A DNA stretch of 64,000 nt from Sunxiuqinia sp963678245 (GTDB lineage Bacteria > Bacteroidota > Bacteroidia > Bacteroidales > Prolixibacteraceae), in the NCBI GenBank assembly GCA_965140765.1, contig OZ223308.1:682001-746000 (forward strand), read 5' to 3'. The position numbers were made by a program, and so were the translations under genes. The notes below the pieces were generated by a model. The model saw nothing but the letters and a program-made list of their open reading frames with translations. It did not search any database and was not told where the DNA came from. Below are positions 24,740 through 32,078 of the stretch, piece after piece. How positions within the stretch are numbered: position 1 is the stretch's first letter; the number at the start of each line of letters is the position of its first letter.

Positions 24740-25087
24740 TTATAAACAAATCACCTTGTCGGCTGCTTTTTGCAAGGTCATAATATCTATCATAGTACCG
24801 GCAATGCCAACTTCAAACTTATCCATCAACTCAAAATAGTTCAAGCAGGTTTTGCAGGCGACTAGTTTCACGCCTCTCTGTTCCAATGTTTTTAAAGAAT
24901 CAATAGCCAGAGAACCCTCGCACAACAATCTTACTCCACCGTTGTAAAAGGCAATTACTTGCGGTAAAACACTTTCCTCACTGATAAGTCTGAAATAGTT
25001 TTCGATAAGCTGAAGGCCCAACGCAGCATCTCCGCTTCCCATACCATTTTGGGTAACTTGTATTAAAATGTTTTTAAAGGTTTTCAT
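24740..25087 (-). CDS. DsrE/YedF-family protein
   Basis: A 115-residue protein with the DsrE/F-like fold outline: NILIQVTQNGMGSGDAALGLQLIENYFRLI, then VIAFYNGGVRLLCEGSLAIDSLKTLEQRGVKLVACKTCLNYF and VGIAGTMIDIM. The CKTC pair in ACKTCLNYF is the usual reactive-cysteine position. The family handles persulfide sulfur or small thiol carriers; the C-terminal half of YedF (selenium-linked) is the closest relative by pattern. No TusA-like partner is adjacent. The start at MKTFKNILIQ was chosen over an ATG 33 bases upstream that adds a Lys/His-rich tail. Confidence 0.82.
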   Translation of the reverse strand: MKTFKNILIQVTQNGMGSGDAALGLQLIENYFRLISEESVLPQVIAFYNGGVRLLCEGSLAIDSLKTLEQRGVKLVACKTCLNYFELMDKFEVGIAGTMIDIMTLQKAADKVICL

Positions 25088-25227
25088 GTGTTTATGATTG
25101 TTTATTTTTTTGCAACACATGAAATTCGCTTAAAATAATCACGCTTCTGTGTGTAAATATTTTTACATGCTCGTTTCATTTGCTTTTTGAGCAAAGATAA
25201 TTGCTCATCCAACACGCTCCTCTATAC

Positions 25228-26112
25228 TTACATAATCTTTTTGCGTTCGGGTTTTAAATCTTTCACCCATTGATTGACGATGTATTCATTCTTGTGCATC
25301 CATTCGCGCACGCCGTCTTCCGGATCTGCTTCACTATTCATATAATAGATGAGACTGTTAATTTGCTGTTCAGAAAGCTGCATACGTTCGAAGAAGCGTA
25401 CCACATGAGGTAATCGCTCCTCGAGCCCGCTGGTTCCGATCGCATAGATATTTTCCTGAATGCCGAATACCGAACGCGGATCATTCAGAAAGCGCACCTC
25501 GAAACGATCAAACAACCAATGAGGCTCCCACCCTGTAATGATTATCTCTTCGCGGCGCTTAAAAGACTCCGAAAATTGGTCTGTCATTTCCTGCTCCGAC
25601 AAGTCTTTCAGCTCAACACCCTCCAGTTCATATTGCTCAATCGCGTGGCGTGCCTGAGCCATGATACCAGCTCCGGAATCAATTCCAATGATTGATACGC
25701 TAGAGCCGTTCAAATCATTAATCGATTGGTACTGGCTGTAGTCTGGAACAACCAGACCCGTTCGGGCATGTGGATAAATAATTGAAAGCATTTCAATCTT
25801 CCCCGTATATGTTTCCAAATAGTTACGATGAGTTTCGGGTAACCAGGCATCGGCAAACACATCCGACTTTCCACTGGCAACTTCGGCATAGGCTTCTTCC
25901 ACGTCTGTGAGTTTTGCTTCAACCTCGATATCCATCTGTTCTTCAAGTAAAATTTTCGCCAGATTCGTTATGGCCACCGCTTCCGACCAATCAGTATAAA
26001 CCAGCTTTACTGTCCGGTCTTCACTCTTTTGATTGCCCGGTTGCGTAGTACAACCAACCAACATTAACAACACACAGCATGCGATAAGGCTATTCTTTGT
26101 TTTACGGATCAT
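25228..26112 (-). CDS. Orphan betaine/choline-type substrate-binding lipoprotein (OpuAC family)
   Basis: A 294-residue lipoprotein (lipobox LVGC, about residue 21) with an OpuAC/ProX-like binding fold. It has LVYTDWSEAVAITNLAKILLEEQM, KSDVFADAWLPETH and IITGWEPHWLFDRFEVRFLNDP. The Trp residues in TDW, DAW and TGWEPHW are those expected to cage a quaternary ammonium group. No ABC permease or ATPase gene is adjacent. Instead a universal stress protein and a BCCT secondary transporter follow upstream in the same direction. A role in compatible-solute uptake is likely, but how the bound ligand is passed on is unclear. Confidence 0.88.
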   Translation of the reverse strand: MIRKTKNSLIACCVLLMLVGCTTQPGNQKSEDRTVKLVYTDWSEAVAITNLAKILLEEQMDIEVEAKLTDVEEAYAEVASGKSDVFADAWLPETHRNYLETYTGKIEMLSIIYPHARTGLVVPDYSQYQSINDLNGSSVSIIGIDSGAGIMAQARHAIEQYELEGVELKDLSEQEMTDQFSESFKRREEIIITGWEPHWLFDRFEVRFLNDPRSVFGIQENIYAIGTSGLEERLPHVVRFFERMQLSEQQINSLIYYMNSEADPEDGVREWMHKNEYIVNQWVKDLKPERKKIM

Positions 26113-26129
26113 ACATTTGTTTTTTTCGG

Positions 26130-27050
26130 TTAATCAAATAAAGCTTCCAGAAATCCAAGAGTTTGCTTACGATCCTTCACGATCAGTACGGGGATATTTT
26201 TCTCCACTTCTGCCAATTCTTCCGAAGTTCGGTCAAGAATCACGTTGGCCAGTTCCGACTTAATTTTGGATCCGATCATGATTAAGTCAACATGATTTTT
26301 CACGCCGTAGTGATAAAGCAATTGTGACTCCTGGTAATTCCGGTCATAAAGGAATGCACAGGGAATGGCTTTTGGATCGAGCTTCATCTTTTTCATGAAT
26401 TTCTCGTATTCTTTCTCACTATGTTTGGTCATTTTTTGCTGTAGGCGCTTTTCGTCATCGTGTGAATACTGTGGGAAATGGCTGATTGGAATTCTGTAGG
26501 CATGAAGCGCAATTAACTGTGCTCCGGTATATTCAGAAAGCTGAATAGCTGTCTTCATAGCAATTTCCGACATCTTGGAAAAATCGATCCGAACCAGAAT
26601 CTTCTCAATCTTGGGAAACACTGTTTCACTAACCAATATTACCGACGAAGGGGTTAAAGGCATCACCCGTCGAGGCAAAGCACCTGACCCTTGATAACCC
26701 ACTTTTTTCCCAAACACCGTGAGGTTGATTTTGTGTTCGCGGGTAAATTGCAGCAAGGTGTCCGATTTAACTCCTTCTTCTACCATCACCTCTGTTTTAA
26801 TTCTTTCTTGATGGGGAAAATTTTTAGCTATATTTTCCTCCAGCTCTTCCTGCAACACCTTACTGATTGGCCGTTTCAGATCAGGAAATTCACTCAAAAT
26901 TTCTGCTGGCAAATCGTAATTTTGCAACAAGTGAAGGAAATATATCTTTTTTGCGTCGGTTTGTTCAACCAGGTAACTGGCATAGCTGATCAAGAAATCA
27001 TCCATTTCCGTCAGATCCATGCAAACCATAATATTATCTAATTTCTCCAT
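26130..27050 (-). CDS. Universal stress protein with two tandem Usp domains
   Basis: A 306-residue cytosolic protein. Domain 1 (about residues 1-145) starts LDNIMVCMDLTEMDDFLISYASYLVEQ. Domain 2 (about 150-300) starts IEKILVRIDFSKMSEIAMKTAIQLSEYTGAQLIALHAY. Domain 2 has a possible nucleotide loop MIGSKIKSELANVILDRTSEELAEVEKNIPVLIVK, which departs from the canonical G-x-x-G-x9-G-S/T ATP motif. It lies 17 bases upstream of the OpuAC-type gene and 23 downstream of the BCCT gene, so all three are probably one operon. A regulatory role on transport under osmotic stress is an inference. Confidence 0.88.
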   Translation of the reverse strand: MEKLDNIMVCMDLTEMDDFLISYASYLVEQTDAKKIYFLHLLQNYDLPAEILSEFPDLKRPISKVLQEELEENIAKNFPHQERIKTEVMVEEGVKSDTLLQFTREHKINLTVFGKKVGYQGSGALPRRVMPLTPSSVILVSETVFPKIEKILVRIDFSKMSEIAMKTAIQLSEYTGAQLIALHAYRIPISHFPQYSHDDEKRLQQKMTKHSEKEYEKFMKKMKLDPKAIPCAFLYDRNYQESQLLYHYGVKNHVDLIMIGSKIKSELANVILDRTSEELAEVEKNIPVLIVKDRKQTLGFLEALFD

Positions 27051-27073
27051 TGCATTTTTTTTTATGGTGAACT

Positions 27074-28693
27074 TTATTTCGATTCTCTTTTTTTCAAAAT
27101 GTCAGCAACAATCTTTTGATAGTCCCTATGCTCCCGCTCCCTCACTCGCTCCATCATCTCAAGATGCTCGCCACGCAGTCCTTTTAGTAAACTCCAGGCA
27201 ATAATAATAAGAATGATGGCAAAAGGCAAGCCTGTTGTAATAGCAGCAGTTTGTAATGCTTGCAATCCTCCGCCCAACAACAACACAGCAGCAATAGCCC
27301 CTTCGGTTAGCGCCCAAAATATGCGTTGAGCCACTGGTGCATCTAACTTTCCTCCGGCCGTCAAGCTGTCGACAACCAGAGAACCGGAGTCGGAACTGGT
27401 AACAAAAAAACTCGTAACCAGAATGACTCCCACAAATGAAGTCACCGATGAAATTGGAAATTGCTCCAAAAGCACGTACAGCGAAGTTGCTACATTTTCC
27501 TTTGCAGCTCCGGCAATATCGGCAAGCCCGTTTAGTTCCAAAAACATGGCACTTCCACCAAAAGCTGACAACCATAAAAAGGTCAGCAAGGTAGGTACAA
27601 TGAGAACGCCTAATACAAATTCTTTTAAGCTACGACCACGCGAAATTCGGGCAATAAACATCCCTACAAAGGGCGACCAGCTCACCCACCAAGCCCAGTA
27701 GAAAACGGTCCAACTATTTTGCCAATCCGACTGCTGATAGGTTTCCGTCCAAAAGCTTAACTCAAAGAAGTTTTGTACGTAGCTTCCAAGATTTTGCACA
27801 AACGAGTCGATAATAAACAAGGTAGGTCCTACAATAATGATAAAAAGCAAAAAAACAGCAGCCAGAATAATATTAATTTCACTCAGTCGCTTCACTCCGG
27901 AGCTCAAACCTGCAACTACTGAACCTGTTGCTGCAAGCGTAATCAGGACAATTAAAATCACCTGGGTGTTGATGGTATCAGGCAAGTTGAACAGGTGAGC
28001 CAATCCGGCACTCACTTGCTGAACTCCCATTCCGAGTGAGGTCGCTAATCCAAATAAGGTAGCAACTACCGCCATCACATTGATGATTTTACCAATCGGT
28101 CCGTTTACTCTTTTACCAAGCAGCGGATAAAAAACGGAACTAATTGTAAGTGGCAATCCGCGATTAAATGTAAAGAAGGCCAAGGCCATTCCTACTAAAG
28201 CATAAATTCCCCAAGCATGCAGCCCCCAATGCAAGAAGGTCAATTCCATGGCCATACGGGCAGCCTCAACGGTTTGCCCTTCTGAAGTAGGAGAATTGAA
28301 AAAATGATTCATGGGTTCACCCACACTCCAGAACAAAATACCAATACCCATTCCGGCACTGAATAGCATAGCGAACCAGGCTCCTTTGGAAAACTCAGGC
28401 TTGGCTTGTCGGCCACCCAGTTTAATTTTACCGTACTTGCTAAAAGCGATGTAGAGCACAAATACCAGAAAGAAATTTACAGCTAACACAAAAAACCAAC
28501 CACCGCCATCGGAGATTGAATTTTGAATGGTACTAAAGACCTCTGCCATCGGTTTTCCTACAATTAGAGTAACAGCAATAAAGAGAACAACGACAATAGC
28601 CGACGGCCAAAAAACGGGGCCGTCAACATCAAAATATTTTTTGGTTGATTTTAACTCAGGATTGATCTCGTATTCTTCTTCTTTTTCTGCCAT
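27074..28693 (-). CDS. BCCT-family betaine/carnitine/choline transporter
   Basis: A 539-residue inner-membrane carrier with about 12 hydrophobic helices. It shows the BCCT signatures: GMGIGILFWSVGEPMNHF, the Trp-rich FYWAWWVSWSPFVGMFIARISRGRS, and SFFVTSSDSGSLVVDSL. It probably imports a trimethylammonium osmolyte with Na+ or H+. A long acidic N-terminus (MAEKEEEYEINPE) precedes the first helix. The ATG at 28693 was preferred over an in-frame one 84 bases upstream, whose product lacks family resemblance. It is the first gene of the three-gene osmolyte group. Confidence 0.94.
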   Translation of the reverse strand: MAEKEEEYEINPELKSTKKYFDVDGPVFWPSAIVVVLFIAVTLIVGKPMAEVFSTIQNSISDGGGWFFVLAVNFFLVFVLYIAFSKYGKIKLGGRQAKPEFSKGAWFAMLFSAGMGIGILFWSVGEPMNHFFNSPTSEGQTVEAARMAMELTFLHWGLHAWGIYALVGMALAFFTFNRGLPLTISSVFYPLLGKRVNGPIGKIINVMAVVATLFGLATSLGMGVQQVSAGLAHLFNLPDTINTQVILIVLITLAATGSVVAGLSSGVKRLSEINIILAAVFLLFIIIVGPTLFIIDSFVQNLGSYVQNFFELSFWTETYQQSDWQNSWTVFYWAWWVSWSPFVGMFIARISRGRSLKEFVLGVLIVPTLLTFLWLSAFGGSAMFLELNGLADIAGAAKENVATSLYVLLEQFPISSVTSFVGVILVTSFFVTSSDSGSLVVDSLTAGGKLDAPVAQRIFWALTEGAIAAVLLLGGGLQALQTAAITTGLPFAIILIIIAWSLLKGLRGEHLEMMERVREREHRDYQKIVADILKKRESK

Positions 28694-28861
28694 GTTGAAG
28701 TTTTTAATATTTACGTTATCAGAAGATAGTTTCTCGTTGGTTGTACCGTGAATATAGGAAAATTGAAAGGCTATCACAAAAATGATTTAGGACCAACAAC
28801 ATTAAACACTAGATAACAGCAAGTTGACAAGAAAATAATAAAACTAACTTAAACTAAAAAA

Positions 28862-29815
28862 TCAATCCTTTCTGTACGTTTCAATCATATCATTCACGTA
28901 ATCGGTTATAATTTCCTGCAAATCCAAAGGAAATTCCACTTGGGCATGACTCCCGGTATTCAGCATCCAAATAGCAAATCCATGCAAATCACTGTTTGAA
29001 AATTGCATGCGAATCCAATCACCTGTATCTTCTTCGGCAAGAAATCCATACCAGTATTTCGACTCATCGATCAACTTTTGCCTGGACTTGGGAACGAGCA
29101 GCGTAATATTGGCTTCGGATGTGATCATGGTATTTTGCGCCATGTACTCACGAATGCTTACGTGCTGTTTTTCTTTGAAGTTTTCTGAAGTCAACTGCAA
29201 GTCTGCAATACGGTCGAGCCGGAAGTCGCGGTAGTCTTTTCGCAACTGGCACCAGGCCAGCAAATGCCAGCGCGAGCTGTAATTGCACAAACCAATGGGC
29301 TCTACTTTGCGGAAAACCGCTTCTTCGGCATGCTTCGACTCATACTTTATATGAAGTACTTGTTTATTTACCAGAGCTCGCTGAATCTCGTTCAGATAAA
29401 GTAAGCGAAAACGGTCGCCCATCGAATGGTAATTATAAACTTCCACGTGCTCGTGCAGTTTCTCCAGATAATCCTTTTCCGAAGGCTTCAGAATAGCTTT
29501 TACCTTGTATAGCGCTGAGCAGAAATCTGACTTAATCTTTTCATCACTCATTTTCCCCACCAGCTTTTCACCAAACAACAAGGCCGAAGCTTCGTCGCTG
29601 GTAAACATGACCGGAGGCAGGTGATAACTCTCTTGTAAAAAGTATCCCACTCCGGCTTCAGCTCCAATAGGAACGCCGGCTTCCTCCAACGCACGAATAT
29701 CGCGATACACGGTTCGCAAGCTAATCTCGAAGCGTTCAGCAATTTCCCGCGCCTTTACAACACGCTTGCTTTGCAGCTGAATCAATATGGCATTGAGGCG
29801 ATCCGTGCGGTTCAT
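28862..29815 (-). CDS. WYL-domain transcriptional regulator (YafY type)
   Basis: A 317-residue regulator. An N-terminal helix-turn-helix (RAEIAERFEISLRTVYRDIRALEEAGVPIGAE-type sequence, about residues 22-52) is followed by a long linker. The WYL-like domain (about 140-230) has VEPIGLCNYSSRWHLLAWCQLRKDYRDFRLDRI, and a C-terminal WCX-type extension ends the protein. WYL domains sense nucleic-acid or nucleotide ligands in several families. It lies before the DUF3795 and GyrI-like genes in reading order of the region and may regulate them, which is an inference. Confidence 0.92.
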   Translation of the reverse strand: MNRTDRLNAILIQLQSKRVVKAREIAERFEISLRTVYRDIRALEEAGVPIGAEAGVGYFLQESYHLPPVMFTSDEASALLFGEKLVGKMSDEKIKSDFCSALYKVKAILKPSEKDYLEKLHEHVEVYNYHSMGDRFRLLYLNEIQRALVNKQVLHIKYESKHAEEAVFRKVEPIGLCNYSSRWHLLAWCQLRKDYRDFRLDRIADLQLTSENFKEKQHVSIREYMAQNTMITSEANITLLVPKSRQKLIDESKYWYGFLAEEDTGDWIRMQFSNSDLHGFAIWMLNTGSHAQVEFPLDLQEIITDYVNDMIETYRKD

Positions 29816-29875
29816 GGTTCAATAAGTGCAAAGTTCATAGATTCAAAGTACATGAGTACAAAATAGTAAAAAGCT

Positions 29876-30277
29876 TCAAGATACAAGGAAATGGCAAAAA
29901 CTACTTGCCCGCCTGAGGCTTGCAGCTTCTATTTTTCTTATAGCCATCTGTTTCTGATCAATCATTATATGGATGAACGATTCACGGCCATTTTCCCGGA
30001 TGAAATCGATGGAGGCCTTGCGGTCGGATCGGAAGAAAAACTCGAAAAATGAGGAGATAAAATTGCTAAACTTCTTGCATTCGTGTGGATTGGTTGTGGT
30101 GCAATCGGCACAAGAGCCGTAGCCATTTTCGATGCAACAGGCTCGAACTTTACACCAACTTGCTTTTTCGTTAGCCTCGCAACCACCGCATTTTCCATTC
30201 GTAGCCATTTTGCAATTTGCACAATAAAGCCCGCATTTGGAAACCAACTGAACATTAATTTGAGACAAGTTATTCAT
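29876..30277 (-). CDS. DUF3795 cysteine-rich protein
   Basis: A 133-residue protein with the DUF3795 Cys pattern: SKCGLYCANCKMATNGKCGGCEAN, WCKVRACCIENGYGSCADC and ECKKF, twelve Cys in the first 70 residues. Such a cluster suggests metal binding. A helical C-terminal part (SFFEFFFRSDRKASIDFIREN) follows. The function of the family is unknown. It often neighbours WYL and GyrI-like genes in Bacteroidota and does so here. Confidence 0.82.
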   Translation of the reverse strand: MNNLSQINVQLVSKCGLYCANCKMATNGKCGGCEANEKASWCKVRACCIENGYGSCADCTTTNPHECKKFSNFISSFFEFFFRSDRKASIDFIRENGRESFIHIMIDQKQMAIRKIEAASLRRASSFCHFLVS

Positions 30278-30336
30278 AACTCGCAGATTTAAACGTTTAT
30301 ACTAAACTACAAAATCCAAACTGTCTTTCGAGTGAA

Positions 30337-30378
30337 ACGAAGCAATCCGTAAAATTGATTATCAACAGATTGCTTCGT
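30337..30378. repeat. Palindromic intergenic element with GAAGCAATC/GATTGCTTC arms
   Basis: ACGAAGCAATC and GATTGCTTCGT are perfect 11-base arms 20 bases apart, within TTTCGAGTGAAACG...CTCCTCGCAAAGACG. This arrangement resembles an interspersed palindromic element I know from other Bacteroidota genomes. Only one copy is in this window, so repetition in this genome is untested. Confidence 0.5.
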
Positions 30379-30420
30379 ATATCTCCTCGCAAAGACGATT
30401 CATCAACTAAGCGGTTCTCA

Positions 30421-30870
30421 TTAAATAATCACCTGAATTTCGGTTACATTATTGGCTTCGTTTTCAAAATCGCAGATGTGATACACTTCCCGACTTGCTC
30501 CTGCTGGAACAATTCCTTTTCGGCTCATTTCACCAAAAACCTGATTATAAGTGTCGGCCAATTTATACCAACTCCCTTTATGGATTTCGGTAACACAGTT
30601 GATTTCAGGTAGCTCTACAAAACGAAACTTCCCCGCGTCTCCCTTGACTGCGTTTATCGGCAAACAGATATCCATCTTAAATCGGGTTTCCGGGTTTCCG
30701 TCTACGCCAACATACTGCCAAACCGGAGGTGCAGTAATTTCAAGTTCCAATTCTCGAGCTTTTGCTTCAATTTCCTTTGGAATTTCTCCCGCATCACTCA
30801 TAAGTGTTGCTAGTGTTGTTGTCGTTGAGTACATCAGTACAGTTTGCTTTTCGATTGTTTTTCTCTCCAT
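30421..30870 (-). CDS. GyrI-like / AraC-effector-binding domain protein
   Basis: A 149-residue protein with the GyrI-like small-molecule-binding outline. An N-terminal strand (KQTVLMYSTTTTLATLM), a GNPETRFKMDICLPIN section, the conserved PEINCVTEIHKGSWYKLADTYNQV and a final REVYHICDFENEANNVTEIQV strand are present. There is no DNA-binding domain, so it is a stand-alone sensor or sequestering protein. It precedes the DUF3795 and WYL genes on the same strand with a gap of about 140 bases that holds a palindromic element. Confidence 0.83.
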   Translation of the reverse strand: MERKTIEKQTVLMYSTTTTLATLMSDAGEIPKEIEAKARELELEITAPPVWQYVGVDGNPETRFKMDICLPINAVKGDAGKFRFVELPEINCVTEIHKGSWYKLADTYNQVFGEMSRKGIVPAGASREVYHICDFENEANNVTEIQVII

Positions 30871-31110
30871 GGCATTTGAGGATTAATTAATAAAAAGAAA
30901 CGAGAAGTAGAATACGAATAGATACTTGTCGTTCCATGATTTCTGATAATTATTCATGTTTATTTCCACAAAGAAAACGGCAGCAAATGACAACAGTATG
31001 TCAGTAGGGTTTTACAAAATAAGGAAAAACCACTCCATCAATATTACCCGAAAGGTTATTCCCATTAGCCAAGCTAAAAAAGAGAAGAACTGGAGAAACT
31101 GGAAACATAG

Positions 31111-31938
31111 CTAGCCGTTCAGTCCATAATTCCTGCAGTGATGCTGAAACACCTGCATCACTTTTTTACTAAATTTACCCGGTTCTCCATCCGCAATCGT
31201 GCGGTCATCGATCGTCGTAACAGGCATAATGTGTTTGGAAGTACTTGCCAGGAATACTTCATCTGCTGCCAGAAGTGTTTCAATGGAGAGCTCAGTTTCC
31301 TTAAAAGGAATACACTGTTCCTTCAGCAGTTCAATCACGACACGCCGGGTAACACCATCCAATACATTTTCTGAGGGTGTAATGACGTTACCATTTATAA
31401 CGGCAAAAACATTGCCGCGCGAAGTTTCCTGCACGGTTTCGCCATTGTGAAATAAGATGTCGGTCACCCGTTGATCGGTTTGCTCATTCATCCAATACTG
31501 CCCGGCTAAATAGTTGGTCGATTTTGCTTCCGGCAGAAAGCGCTGATATTGTTTCATCACCAAACGAACTCCATCAGTATAAAATGAAGTTGGATAATCC
31601 GGCATTTGAGTTGGGAAAACATAGAGTGCCGCCTGGTAAATTCCCTCGAACTTTACTTCATGAGGTAAAACAAACAGCTTTACAAAGCTACTAGTCAAGT
31701 TATTTCGTTCAATTAATTCATCTAGTATCCATTTTAATGGATCATCAAAATTAGTGGTCAACTTTAATATTGCCATTGTTTTTAAAAAACGCTTGAGATG
31801 TCGATCACCATAAAAAGGATTACCGTTAATCACTTCTAAAAACTCAAAGGCACCGTAGCTGCGATTAATAGAAAGACTCGTAATGGGAATACTGATTTCT
31901 GCCAACTCTCTAAAAACACCATTATCAAATCCAATCAT
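31111..31938 (-). CDS. Class IV aminotransferase (branched-chain / ADC-lyase-like)
   Basis: A 275-residue PLP enzyme of fold type IV. FGAFEFLEV-like strand, then YGDRHLKRFLKTMAILKL, the Schiff-base Lys region PEAKSTNYLAGQYW, and the glycine-rich phosphate loop VQETSRGNVFAVINGNVITPS are in family order. DGVTRRVVIEL and a C-terminal EVFLASTSKHIMPVTTID complete it. The group includes branched-chain and D-amino-acid aminotransferases and 4-amino-4-deoxychorismate lyase; the substrate cannot be settled here. It is short relative to IlvE, closer to PabC and D-amino-acid aminotransferases. Confidence 0.88.
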   Translation of the reverse strand: MIGFDNGVFRELAEISIPITSLSINRSYGAFEFLEVINGNPFYGDRHLKRFLKTMAILKLTTNFDDPLKWILDELIERNNLTSSFVKLFVLPHEVKFEGIYQAALYVFPTQMPDYPTSFYTDGVRLVMKQYQRFLPEAKSTNYLAGQYWMNEQTDQRVTDILFHNGETVQETSRGNVFAVINGNVITPSENVLDGVTRRVVIELLKEQCIPFKETELSIETLLAADEVFLASTSKHIMPVTTIDDRTIADGEPGKFSKKVMQVFQHHCRNYGLNG

Positions 31939-32078
31939 AATTTTTAAAATTTACTGCACCCAAATTACAACGCTTTTTTCTGATGTCACAGCCGGATGAA
32001 TACGATTTAACTACTCTTCTGGTTATCAAATTCATCTTTCGATGGTTTATATTACTTTTACCGATATAATTATTGAAA

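Noticed and set aside
24654..24839. A 61-codon plus-strand open frame over the end of the DsrE gene
   Set aside because: It overlaps the DsrE-family gene on the opposite strand and has no recognisable motif.
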